Assembly: GCA_038562555.1 (NCBI GenBank)
Contig: JBCFBK010000056.1
Location: forward strand, 1 to 33,182
DNA: 33,182 nucleotides
Source of the DNA: JBCFBK01 sp038562555
Lineage (GTDB): Bacteria > Bacteroidota > Bacteroidia > Bacteroidales > Prolixibacteraceae
Reading direction: 5' to 3'
The position numbers and the translations under genes are program-made. Below are positions 24,761-32,506 of the stretch, piece after piece. The notes under the pieces were generated by a model. It made no database searches and had not been told where the DNA came from. It saw nothing but the letters and a program-made list of their open reading frames with translations. The stretch's first letter is position 1. Every line of letters begins with the position of its first letter.

Positions 24761-26230
24761 ATGGCAAAAACTTACAAAACACCAGGCGTTTATGTCGAGG
24801 AAATTTCCAAGCTTCCTCCTTCTGTCGCAGAGGTTGAAACTGCTATCCCCGCTTTCATCGGTTATACGAAGAATGATTCCTATAACGGGATGAATCTCAC
24901 TGCCCGACCTGTCCGCGTAAAGTCATTGGCAGAATACGTTGAAATTTTCGGAATGCCCGATCCTGTGGCGTTTAAAACCGGAGCTGACGACGGTATCAGG
25001 ATCAAAAAGGAGAACAATGTGTTCCTGATCGAAGGCGCGCTGAGCGATCCGTTTGACAGCCTTAAATTTCGCCTCTATTATGGCCTTCAGCTTTATTTTG
25101 CCAACGGCGGCGGTCCCTGTTACATCTCCTCTTGCGGGAAGTACGGAAGCCAGGTGGCGAAAGAGGACATGAGTAAAGCCCTCGATGCGGTAAGAAAAGA
25201 GGATGAACCGACCATCCTTGTTTTTACCGATGCGGTTTCGCTGACCGATAAAGACGAGTTTTATGGTTTATATGCTGATGCCCTGAAGCAAAGCTCGGAA
25301 CTGATGGACCGGGTGGTGCTGGTCGATCTTTATCTGGATGCTGCAAAGAAGGGAAATGTTCCCTTTGATGACGTAAAGGACGAATTCAGGACAAAAATAG
25401 GCAATAACTACCTGAGCTACGGTGCGGCTTATTATCCCTGGCTGCTGACCACACTCGATTACTACCTGGATGAGTCGACCATCAAAATTATAAAGGGAAC
25501 GGGAGTCGATGCCAATGAAATTAAGAATGGTACGGTTCTCCGGAAGTATCCTGTCGGGGACTCGGTCGAAGTTACTAATCCCGATACTTCGCTTTATCAC
25601 TCGCAGAGCATGATTTATGCGATGATCAAAAAAGAGATGGCCAGGTTTAAGGTCATTCTGCCTCCTTCACCTGCCGTGGCGGGGATCTATGCCATGGTCG
25701 ACAATGCACGGGGCGTATGGAAAGCTCCGGCCAATGTCAGCCTGAACTACGTGAAAGCCCCGTTGGTTAAAATTGACGATCCGGGACAGGAAGATATGAA
25801 TGTCAGTGTTTCCGGAAAATCGGTCAATGCGATCCGCAGCTTCACCGGTAAGGGAGTGCTGGTGTGGGGGGCGCGTACACTAGCCGGAAATGATAATGAA
25901 TGGAAATATATTTCAGTGCGACGGTTCTATAATATGGTAGAGGAATCGCTGAAAAAAGCAACCGAACCGTTTGTGTTTGAACCGAACGACAAGAAAACAT
26001 GGACCAAGGTAAAGGCGATGGCTGAGAATTACCTGACCTTGAAATGGCGCGACGGCGCCCTGCAGGGAGCCAAACCGGAAGAAGCGTTTTTTGTGCACGT
26101 CGGACTGGGCGAGACCATGACTGCCCTGGATATACTCGAAGGCCGGATGATCGTTGAAATCGGGATGGCTGTGGTCCGGCCCGCCGAGTTTATCATCCTT
26201 CGGTTTTCACATAAAATGGCGGTTTCATAA
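24761..26230 (+). CDS. Contractile tail sheath protein 1
   Basis: The product is 489 aa. The N-terminus TYKTPGVYVEEISKLPPSVA followed by ETAIPAFIGYT is the diagnostic start of phage-tail-sheath/Pvc2-type proteins, whose N-terminal strand is donated to a neighbouring subunit. GLQLYFANGGGPCYISSCG and NYLSYGAAYYPWL are the conserved middle motifs. The C-terminal domain from about residue 318 (GVWKAPANVSL, FTGKGVLVWGARTLAGNDNE, ISVRRFYNMVEESLKKA, EAFFVHVGLGETMT, EFIILRFSHKM) forms the inner sheath layer that contacts the tube. Sheath subunits form the outer cylinder that shortens on firing. It begins 18 bp after the previous stop and is followed by a larger paralogue 20 bp later. Confidence 0.95.
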   Translation: MAKTYKTPGVYVEEISKLPPSVAEVETAIPAFIGYTKNDSYNGMNLTARPVRVKSLAEYVEIFGMPDPVAFKTGADDGIRIKKENNVFLIEGALSDPFDSLKFRLYYGLQLYFANGGGPCYISSCGKYGSQVAKEDMSKALDAVRKEDEPTILVFTDAVSLTDKDEFYGLYADALKQSSELMDRVVLVDLYLDAAKKGNVPFDDVKDEFRTKIGNNYLSYGAAYYPWLLTTLDYYLDESTIKIIKGTGVDANEIKNGTVLRKYPVGDSVEVTNPDTSLYHSQSMIYAMIKKEMARFKVILPPSPAVAGIYAMVDNARGVWKAPANVSLNYVKAPLVKIDDPGQEDMNVSVSGKSVNAIRSFTGKGVLVWGARTLAGNDNEWKYISVRRFYNMVEESLKKATEPFVFEPNDKKTWTKVKAMAENYLTLKWRDGALQGAKPEEAFFVHVGLGETMTALDILEGRMIVEIGMAVVRPAEFIILRFSHKMAVS

Positions 26231-26250
26231 GTTCGGTAAATCTTCAGCAA

Positions 26251-28233
26251 ATGACTACTTACAAAACACCCGGCGTGTACGTCCGGGAAATGGCCTTGTT
26301 TCCGCCTTCGGTCGCGGAAGTGGCTACGGCGATCCCGGCTTTTATCGGGTATACTGCCTTTGCTTCCGATGAGGAAGGAAATCTGCTGAACCTGATCCCT
26401 GCAAAAGTCCGTTCGCTGCTTGAGTTTGAAACCTTGTTCGGAGGAGCTTTCATTCCGGATAGCTATAACGTATACGTTGATCCGGCCGGGCCTGCCGCCG
26501 ATTCGGTCAGTGCGGATGTCCGTTTTTATCTGTACGACAGTCTGCGGCTGTTCTACGACAACGGAGGCGGTGAGTGCTACATTGTCTCGGTCGGTATTTT
26601 CAGCGAAGCGAAGCTTGCAGGCATTAAAAAGGGTGATCTGGAAAAAGGAATTCAGGCGGTGGCGGCATTGGACGAGCCCACCCTGATCCTGTTCCCCGAC
26701 GCCGTGGCGATGGGAGGAGATGACCGGTTTACCGACATGGGAAATCTTCAGCAGACCGCTCTGGCGCAGTGTGCACGCTTGCAGGACCGTTTCACGATCA
26801 TGGATCTGATGGATGGCTTTCGTGCCGCCGAAGTTGCCTTTGATCCGGTCTCCGTGTTCAGGCAGGAGGTGGGCATGAATAACCTGAGTTATGGTGCCGC
26901 TTACTATCCCTGGCTGAAGACCTCCTTCCTTTCTGCGATCAGTTGGGACCAGCTCAAATTTTTTAAGAAGGGAACAGAGGATGTATTTGACCCTTCAGCA
27001 GAACTGGCTGCCGACCCGCTCTTTAGTGTCTTTCAGGCCGCGAAAAACGATCAGAAATCGGTGAGTGATAAACTGTCGGCTGTCAGCGGCGATTCGGATG
27101 ATATCGGCGCGGCCCTGGATGTAACGGTAAAGGCGATTAAAGAGGCAGCGGATGAAGCCGTAAAAAAGCAAAAGCTGACCGACTATCTGAAGATACTCTC
27201 TTCGGTGGCCGTCTATTTCCCGCTTCTCGAGTCGGCCGCGGGTGCAGAACTAAAAAAAACGCTTGAAGTGCTGAAGCGCGACAAGAACCTGCAGGACACA
27301 CTGAAAATGCTGATCGGCTTTGAAAAGAGCGGTAAGATTACCAGTGTGCTGAACGACAACACGGCAGCTTCGGTGAAGTCGGCCTATGCGTCGCTCGATA
27401 AATCGGAATGGATTGGCAAGGCCAAATACACGGACATTGCCGCCGACGATACAAATTATGCCGCGGGCGAGCAGCTTAAGGTGATTACCGCCATGGACGC
27501 GGCAAAGATCCGGCCGCGGCTGATCCAGACATTTCAGAAAATCAGGGATGATGCGGCGCTGGCGGTTTCCTTGTCCGAAAAAGCGCTGATGCAAAATCAT
27601 CCGTTGTTCAGCGGCGCACTCTCGAAAATCACGGATCTGATGAGGCTCATTCCTGCTTCGGGTGCAATAGCGGGCATCTATGCGGCAACCGACCGCACGC
27701 GGGGTGTCTGGAAGGCGCCGGCCAATGTCAGCATCAACTCGGTGGTGGGACCGGCTGTGAAAATCGACAGCCGCGAGCAGGAAGAGATGAATGTCCATAC
27801 TTCCGGCAAATCGGTCAATGCGATCCGCGCTTTCACCGGCCGGGGCGTGCTGGTCTGGGGAAGCCGTACACTTGCAGGGAACGACAACGAATGGAAATAC
27901 GTTCCGGTGAGGCGCTTCTTTAATATGGTTGAAGAGTCGGTGAAGAAAGCCGGCGAACCCTTCATCTTTGAGCCGAACGACAAAAATACCTGGGTGAAAG
28001 TAAAGGCGATGATCGAGAACTACCTGATCCTCCTGTGGAGGGCCGGAGCCCTTCAGGGGGCGAAACCCGAAGAAGCCTTTTTTGTAGCCGTAGGACTGGG
28101 CGAAACAATGACTGCTTTGGATCTCCTCGAAGGGCGCATGATCGTCGAGATCGGTCTGGCTGCGGTCCGCCCGTCCGAATTTATCATTCTTCGCTTTAGT
28201 CATAAAATGATGGAAACAACGAGTAATTCATAA
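26251..28233 (+). CDS. Contractile tail sheath protein 2, enlarged by an internal helical insert
   Basis: The product is 660 aa, a paralogue of the preceding sheath protein. The N-terminus (TTYKTPGVYVREMALFPPSV) and the C-terminal domain from about residue 485 (GVWKAPANVSI, FTGRGVLVWGSRTLAGNDNE, EAFFVAVGLGETMT) are nearly the same as in sheath 1. Between about residues 240 and 470 it carries about 170 residues more than sheath 1, largely helical and rich in Ala, Lys and Asp (VTVKAIKEAADEAVKKQK, LKKTLEVLKRDKNLQDTLK). By analogy with Pvc2-4 and Afp2-4, where several sheath types share one particle, this one may form a special ring near baseplate or cap, or expose the extra domain on the outer surface. 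Which one is inference. Confidence 0.93.
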   Translation: MTTYKTPGVYVREMALFPPSVAEVATAIPAFIGYTAFASDEEGNLLNLIPAKVRSLLEFETLFGGAFIPDSYNVYVDPAGPAADSVSADVRFYLYDSLRLFYDNGGGECYIVSVGIFSEAKLAGIKKGDLEKGIQAVAALDEPTLILFPDAVAMGGDDRFTDMGNLQQTALAQCARLQDRFTIMDLMDGFRAAEVAFDPVSVFRQEVGMNNLSYGAAYYPWLKTSFLSAISWDQLKFFKKGTEDVFDPSAELAADPLFSVFQAAKNDQKSVSDKLSAVSGDSDDIGAALDVTVKAIKEAADEAVKKQKLTDYLKILSSVAVYFPLLESAAGAELKKTLEVLKRDKNLQDTLKMLIGFEKSGKITSVLNDNTAASVKSAYASLDKSEWIGKAKYTDIAADDTNYAAGEQLKVITAMDAAKIRPRLIQTFQKIRDDAALAVSLSEKALMQNHPLFSGALSKITDLMRLIPASGAIAGIYAATDRTRGVWKAPANVSINSVVGPAVKIDSREQEEMNVHTSGKSVNAIRAFTGRGVLVWGSRTLAGNDNEWKYVPVRRFFNMVEESVKKAGEPFIFEPNDKNTWVKVKAMIENYLILLWRAGALQGAKPEEAFFVAVGLGETMTALDLLEGRMIVEIGLAAVRPSEFIILRFSHKMMETTSNS

Positions 28234-28250
28234 TTTAAAAAACCTGAGCT

Positions 28251-28682
28251 ATGGCAAATTATCCGCTACCGAAGTTCCATTTTTTGGTAGAATGGGGAGG
28301 CACCCGCGTTGGCTTTACCGAAGTCACCGGCCTGACCATCGAAAATGAAGTGATCGAATACCGGGAGGGAAACAGCCCGGAGTACAACAAAGTAAAAATG
28401 CCCGGGCTTCACAAGTACATCAACATCACCCTGAAGCGGGGCATCTTCGCCAAGGACAATTCGTTCTACTCCTGGCTGAATACCGTCAAACTGAACACCA
28501 TTGAACGGCGCGACCTGATCATCAGCCTCCTGAACGAAAATCATGAACCCGTGGTAACCTATAAGGTGAAGAATGCCTGGCCGGTGAAAATCCAGGCTCC
28601 CGATCTGAAAAGCGATGCCAACGAGGTGGCCATTGAAACCATCGAGCTGGCGCATGAAGGGCTTGTTATTGAAAACAACTGA
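28251..28682 (+). CDS. Inner tube protein (gp19/Hcp-like, Pvc1/Afp1 type)
   Basis: The product is 143 aa, typical for T4 gp19-like tube subunits. Visible: YPLPKFHFLVEWGGTRVGFT, EVTGLTIENEVIEYREGNSP, KVKMPGLHKYINITLKRGIF, FYSWLNT and VVTYKVKNAWPVKIQAPDL, ending in NEVAIETIELAHEGL. The central KMPGL-KY-xI-xLKRG segment is the hallmark of the family. Hexamers of such a protein stack to form the rigid tube that is pushed through the target membrane. It follows sheath 2 by 17 bp and a second tube-type gene follows within 5 bp, a pairing also seen as Pvc1 and Pvc5. Confidence 0.95.
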   Translation: MANYPLPKFHFLVEWGGTRVGFTEVTGLTIENEVIEYREGNSPEYNKVKMPGLHKYINITLKRGIFAKDNSFYSWLNTVKLNTIERRDLIISLLNENHEPVVTYKVKNAWPVKIQAPDLKSDANEVAIETIELAHEGLVIENN

Positions 28683-28687
28683 CCACC

Positions 28688-29146
28688 ATGGCTGGCGGCA
28701 CTCAAGCGTATCCCCCGGCCGGTTTTCATTTCCGGGTCGTTTTCTCCGGCATCGGGGAGGAAGATATTGACAGCCGGTTCCAGTCGGTTTCCGGCCTGAG
28801 CATGGAAATGGAAACCGAATCCAGAAAGGAGGGCGGTGAAAACAGGTATGAGCATATTCTGCCGGTCAGGGCGAAATTCGCACCCCTGGTGCTGAAAAGA
28901 GGGCTGATCCGGAATTCGGAATTGCTGAAGAAGTGGTGCAGCAATGCATTCCTTCTGCTCGACATGAAACCTGTCGACCTGACCATCAGCCTGCTGAATG
29001 AGGAACATGTGCCGCTGATCACCTGGAGCGTGAAACATGCGATCCCGAAAAAATGGAATCTGACCGATCTCAATGCCGAGCAGAATGCGCTGGCCATCGA
29101 GACCTTTGAACTTAGTTATCATTATTTCTCCATTCTTGATAGTTAA
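28688..29146 (+). CDS. Second tube protein (gp19-like, Pvc5/Afp5 type)
   Basis: The product is 152 aa and shares the gp19 pattern with the preceding gene: YPPAGFHFRVVFSGIGEEDI, FQSVSGLSMEMETES, HILPVRAKFAPLVLKRGLI, LLKKWCSNAF, DLTISLLNEEHVPLITWSV and ALAIETFELSYHYFS. It lacks the KMPGL version of the middle motif, suggesting a specialised ring, as with the Pvc5/Afp5 tube-initiation layer near the spike. It is tightly packed, 5 bp after the previous stop and 4 bp before the small DUF5908 gene, so translation is probably coupled. Confidence 0.9.
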   Translation: MAGGTQAYPPAGFHFRVVFSGIGEEDIDSRFQSVSGLSMEMETESRKEGGENRYEHILPVRAKFAPLVLKRGLIRNSELLKKWCSNAFLLLDMKPVDLTISLLNEEHVPLITWSVKHAIPKKWNLTDLNAEQNALAIETFELSYHYFSILDS

Positions 29147-29150
29147 CAGC

Positions 29151-29324
29151 ATGCCAATTGAAATCAGAGAGCTGAATATCCGCGTAAGCGTCAGTCAGAA
29201 CCAGCAGGAACAGGACCAATCCGGTGAGCAGCAGGCTGCTTTAGCCGGCTTTGACAAGGAAGAGCTGATTGCCGAATGCGTGGAGCAGGTGATGGAACTG
29301 ATCAGACTAAAAAATGAACGATAA
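29151..29324 (+). CDS. Small DUF5908 family protein of the injection locus
   Basis: The product is 57 aa when started at the ATG at 29151, 4 bp after the tube gene stop; a longer upstream in-frame start at 29073 would overlap the tube gene and is rejected. The N-terminus MPIEIRELNIRVSVSQNQQE is the DUF5908 signature: a short beta strand followed by a Gln-rich stretch and a C-terminal helix (EELIAECVEQVMELIRLK). Its position between the second tube gene and the LysM adaptor is that of Afp6/Pvc6. The role is unknown; a small chaperone or a baseplate-associated peptide is plausible. Its stop and the next start share one base (taatg). Confidence 0.88.
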   Translation: MPIEIRELNIRVSVSQNQQEQDQSGEQQAALAGFDKEELIAECVEQVMELIRLKNER

Positions 29325-29995
29325 TGGCCGATAATGTTTCCAAATTAAAGATCGTATCCTACGCCGACGTGTCGCGGAAAAATGAGGGTGAATCGATGGA
29401 AGTGCTTGTGAATCCGGAAAGTTACACGCAAAAGATCAGCGTAAAATTTTCGGACAAGCAGGCGCCGGGCACCTCGGCAAAGATGCCGAAGTTCAGCAAA
29501 ATCGAACCCCAGAAACTTGATTTTGAGCTTCTGTTCGACAGTACCGGAGTCATCAACGGTAAAAAGAATGACGCGAAGGGAATTGAAGAACAGCTCAGTG
29601 AGTTCAAGAAGCTGACCGTGGAGTATAAGGGCGATCAGCACCGGCCGCGTTTCCTGAGCATCTATTGGGGTACGCTGAAGTTTGACTGCTGTCTGGAGAC
29701 CATGGATATTACTTACAAGCTGTTCCGTTCGGACGGGCTTCCGTTGCGCGCCGTGGCAAAAGTAAGTTTTATCGGTTCGATGGATGACGAAAAGCGGGTT
29801 GCCGTGGAAAAGGCGAGCTCGCCCGACCTCACTCATGTCCGCACCGTTATGGAAGGCGACAATCTGCCCCTGATGACCTACCGGATTTACGGTGATACGA
29901 AGCATTATGCGGATGTGGCACGGGTGAACGGACTGAAGCACTTCAGGGACCTGAAGCCAGGTCAGCGGATCTTTTTTCCACCCTTAGCGAAGTAA
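29324..29995 (+). CDS. LysM-containing tube/baseplate adaptor (Pvc7/Afp7-like)
   Basis: The product is 223 aa. The N-terminal 150 residues (LKIVSYADVSRKN, MEVLVNPESYTQKISVKFSD, KLDFELLFDSTGVI, RFLSIYWGTLKFDCCLETM, YKLFRSDGLPLRAVAKVSFI) match the CIS tube-initiator domain. Residues about 169-221 form a LysM module (THVRTVMEGDNLPLMTYRIY, VARVNGL, LKPGQRIFFPPL). In Pvc/Afp-type baseplates this protein links the first tube layer to the spike, comparable to T4 gp53/gp54 or P2 gpX. LysM here is probably a structural clamp and not a sign of cell-wall degradation. It starts one base inside the previous stop codon. Confidence 0.93.
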   Translation: MADNVSKLKIVSYADVSRKNEGESMEVLVNPESYTQKISVKFSDKQAPGTSAKMPKFSKIEPQKLDFELLFDSTGVINGKKNDAKGIEEQLSEFKKLTVEYKGDQHRPRFLSIYWGTLKFDCCLETMDITYKLFRSDGLPLRAVAKVSFIGSMDDEKRVAVEKASSPDLTHVRTVMEGDNLPLMTYRIYGDTKHYADVARVNGLKHFRDLKPGQRIFFPPLAK

Positions 29996-29997
29996 CG

Positions 29998-31749
29998 ATG
30001 CCTGAAGAAAGAACAATCCCCACATCCCGGCCGGCAACAGTGGTAACTCCGGTTGTTTTGATCGGCGGAACGCAGATTGACCGCACCATCCAGATCGACT
30101 CGATCACCGTCCGAAAGGAAGTGAACCGGGTTCCCTGGGCCAAACTGGTGATCCTTGACGGCGATGCCTCGTCGGGCAATTTCAGCACAGGCAATGGAAG
30201 CCTGTTTGTTCCCGGCAAGGAAGTGGAAATTCAGTGCGGGTACCAGAATGATGCCAGAACGCTGTTCAAGGGGATCATTGTCTCGCACAGCGTCAAGGTC
30301 CGCAGCGGCGGGAATGCCATGCTGGTTGTGGAATGCAGGGATCAGGCCATTAAAATGACCATCGGACGGAAGAGCAGGTATTTCACCGATATGACCGACA
30401 GTGATATCTGGTCGCAGGTTGCCGGTAAGTACGGGGATACTCGTTTTACGGGCAGTACCACTTCGGTTACCCACCGCGGAATGGTTCAGTATGACAGCAG
30501 CGACTGGGATTTTCTGCTTGCCCGGGCCGAGGCCAACGGGATGCTGTGCATCACCGACGACGGCAGCTTATCGGTGGGTGCTCCCGATTTCAGCCGGTCG
30601 CCTGTTTTGTCGCTGCAGTTCGGGGCCACAATCCTGGAGCTTGATGCGGAGATCGATGCCCGTCATCAGCTAAACGAGGTCTCGGCACAGGGCTGGGACC
30701 CGGCCGGTCAGGCCATGAAGCAGAAGGAAGGGAAAGATCCGGCGGTCAGCTTGAACGGCAACATTCCGCCGGCCGACCTGGCAAAGGTAACCGGTTCGGA
30801 CAAGTTTCTGCTGAATCAGGGAGGAAGTCTGGATGAACAGGAGTTGCAGGCCTGGAGCGATGCGTTGCGGCTGAAGCGGCAACTGGCAAAAGTCCGGGGA
30901 CGCGTCCGCTGTAAGGGAATCGATACGGTCAAACCCGGACTGACCATTGAACTTGGTGGAGTGGGTGACCGCTTCAACGGGAAGGCTTTTGTGACAGCCA
31001 TTCAGCATTTTATTGCTGCCGGCGACTGGCAGTTGGACATTCAGTTTGGTGCCGATCCCAATTGGTTCAGTGAGCAGAGCGAAATGGCGGCGAAGCCTGC
31101 AGCGGGTCTGCTTCCGCCGGTACATGGATTGCAGATCGGGAAAGTCGTTCAGATTCACGAAGACCCTGAAGGCGAGCACCGGATCAAGGTGCATCTGCCG
31201 GTCATTGCTGAAAGCGCCGAGGGCATCTGGTGCCGGCTGGCCAGTCTGGATGCCGGGAAGGAGCGGGGAGCATTCTTCCTTCCCGAAACCGACGACGAAG
31301 TGATCGTCGGATTTTTGAACGACGATCCCCGGCAGGCTGTTGTGCTTGGAATGCTGAACAGCAGCGCGCTGCCGGCTCCCCTTCAGGCGCAGGAGAGCAA
31401 TCCCGAAAAAGGTTTTGTTACACGGAGCGGCATCCGGATGATCTTCAACGATGAAAAAAAATCGGTTACGGTCGAGACGCCCGGCGGCAAAAAGATTATT
31501 GTTGATGATGATGCCGGCGAAATCAGCCTAACGGATGAAAACAGCAACAAACTGGTGCTGAACAGTGACGGGATCAGCCTTGACAGCGGGAAAGACATTC
31601 AGCTGAAAGCCTCGGGCGACATTAAACTCTCGGCCATGAATATCTCCGCCGAAGCACAGTCGTCCCTGAAAATGGAAGGAACTTCGGGTGCCGAGCTGAA
31701 GGCCTCGGGAAGCCTGGTATTGAAAGGATCTGTTGTACAAATTAACTGA
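29998..31749 (+). CDS. VgrG/gp27-gp5-like central spike protein (Pvc8/Afp8-like)
   Basis: The product is 583 aa. Residues about 1-365 follow the gpD/gp27 plan: VEIQCGYQNDARTLFKGIIV, VECRDQAIKMTIGRKSRYFT, SDIWSQVAGKYG, and SSDWDFLLARAEANGMLCIT. An OB-fold comes next (about 372-460; LQIGKVVQIHEDPEGEHRIK, GAFFLPETDDEVIVGFLNDD, VVLGMLNS). The last 110 residues are a repetitive beta prism like T4 gp5C (GEISLTDENSNKLVLNS, DGISLDSGKDIQLKASGDIK). No C-terminal toxin extension is present, since the prism ends in VQIN. A trimer of this protein forms the spike below the tube. The start is 2 bp after the previous stop; the PAAR gene follows at once. Confidence 0.95.
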   Translation: MPEERTIPTSRPATVVTPVVLIGGTQIDRTIQIDSITVRKEVNRVPWAKLVILDGDASSGNFSTGNGSLFVPGKEVEIQCGYQNDARTLFKGIIVSHSVKVRSGGNAMLVVECRDQAIKMTIGRKSRYFTDMTDSDIWSQVAGKYGDTRFTGSTTSVTHRGMVQYDSSDWDFLLARAEANGMLCITDDGSLSVGAPDFSRSPVLSLQFGATILELDAEIDARHQLNEVSAQGWDPAGQAMKQKEGKDPAVSLNGNIPPADLAKVTGSDKFLLNQGGSLDEQELQAWSDALRLKRQLAKVRGRVRCKGIDTVKPGLTIELGGVGDRFNGKAFVTAIQHFIAAGDWQLDIQFGADPNWFSEQSEMAAKPAAGLLPPVHGLQIGKVVQIHEDPEGEHRIKVHLPVIAESAEGIWCRLASLDAGKERGAFFLPETDDEVIVGFLNDDPRQAVVLGMLNSSALPAPLQAQESNPEKGFVTRSGIRMIFNDEKKSVTVETPGGKKIIVDDDAGEISLTDENSNKLVLNSDGISLDSGKDIQLKASGDIKLSAMNISAEAQSSLKMEGTSGAELKASGSLVLKGSVVQIN

Positions 31750-31755
31750 AGAAAT

Positions 31756-32046
31756 ATGCCATCTGCTGCAAGAGTATCTGATATGCATGTCTGTCCGATG
31801 TCGGACGGACCTAAGCCTCATGTGGGCGGGCCGGTAAGTCCGCCGGGAGTGCCGACGGTCCTCATTGGAGGAATGCCCGCGGCCACACTGGGAGACATGT
31901 GTGTGTGTGCGGGACCGCCCGACACGATCATCAAGGGCTCGGCGACGGTGCTGATCGGCGGAAAACCCGCCGCACGGATGGGCGACTCAACGGCACACGG
32001 CGGAACGATTGTGGCCGGTTGCCCGACTGTGATCATTGGCGGATAA
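31756..32046 (+). CDS. PAAR-domain spike tip protein (Pvc10-like)
   Basis: The product is 96 aa, a stand-alone PAAR protein. The N-terminus MPSAARVSDMHVCPMSDGPK has the PAAR-type motif and the first metal-binding His/Cys set (His22-like position, Cys). Two repeats of the VLIGG-PAA type follow (TVLIGGMPAATLGDMC and TVLIGGKPAARMGDST), with HGG and a second Cys near the end (VAGCPTVIIGG). Such proteins fold into a metal-stabilised cone that sharpens the VgrG-like trimer. Nothing follows the domain, so no effector is fused to it. The gene is 6 bp after the spike gene. Confidence 0.93.
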   Translation: MPSAARVSDMHVCPMSDGPKPHVGGPVSPPGVPTVLIGGMPAATLGDMCVCAGPPDTIIKGSATVLIGGKPAARMGDSTAHGGTIVAGCPTVIIGG

Positions 32047-32055
32047 TCCGGCGTG

Positions 32056-32079
32056 CTGAAAATCTGAAAATCTGAAAAT
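32056..32079 (+). repeat. Three exact ctgaaaat 8-mers in the gp25 leader
   Basis: Three copies of ctgaaaat in tandem lie 10-33 bp ahead of the gp25 start codon, in the place where a ribosome-binding site would be. Copy-number change would alter the leader length only. Confidence 0.8.
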
Positions 32080-32088
32080 CTATTGCTA

Positions 32089-32505
32089 ATGGACAACCCG
32101 TTTATAGGAAGAGGCTGGGGATTTCCTCCGGTTTTTGACCAGGCCTCCGGCTCGGTCAGCATGGCGGAGGACGAAAAAGACATCGAGGAGAGCCTGGGGA
32201 TCTTGCTGGCAACGCGTGTAGGCGAACGGATCATGCAGCCGGCCTATGGCTGCAACCTCGAAGAGATGGTCTTTGAGGCGATGAACCTGACCTTGAAAAC
32301 CCGTCTGGCCGATCTGATCGAAAACGCGATCCTTTATTTTGAGCCGCGTATCGATCTGGAAGAAGTGGATGTGGACACCTCATCCGAAGCCGACGGCGTT
32401 TTGATGATCCTGATCCGTTACCGGGTCCGCAATACGAATTCGCGCTATAATTATGTATATCCGTTTTATAAAAATGAAGCTTCTCAAATCTATCTAAACC
32501 GCTGA
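32089..32505 (+). CDS. gp25-like baseplate wedge protein (Pvc9/Afp9-like)
   Basis: The product is 138 aa from the ATG at 32089; a TTG at 32083 would add two residues and is less likely. It matches the GPW/gp25 family: FIGRGWGFPPVFDQASGSVS, KDIEESLGILLATRVGERIM with the conserved Gly-Glu-Arg, QPAYGCNLEEMVFEAMN, LADLIENAILYFEPRIDLEE and a C-terminal strand LMILIRYRVRNTNSRYNYVY. The protein clamps sheath to baseplate in all known contractile systems. The gene order PAAR then gp25 is reversed from Pvc9-Pvc10. The next gene starts one base after its stop codon. Confidence 0.95.
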   Translation: MDNPFIGRGWGFPPVFDQASGSVSMAEDEKDIEESLGILLATRVGERIMQPAYGCNLEEMVFEAMNLTLKTRLADLIENAILYFEPRIDLEEVDVDTSSEADGVLMILIRYRVRNTNSRYNYVYPFYKNEASQIYLNR

Positions 32506-32506
32506 T

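Noticed and set aside
29073..29150. Longer start for the DUF5908 gene
   Set aside because: It would overlap the upstream tube gene by 74 bp and add residues not found in the family; the ATG at 29151 gives the typical MPIEIREL start.
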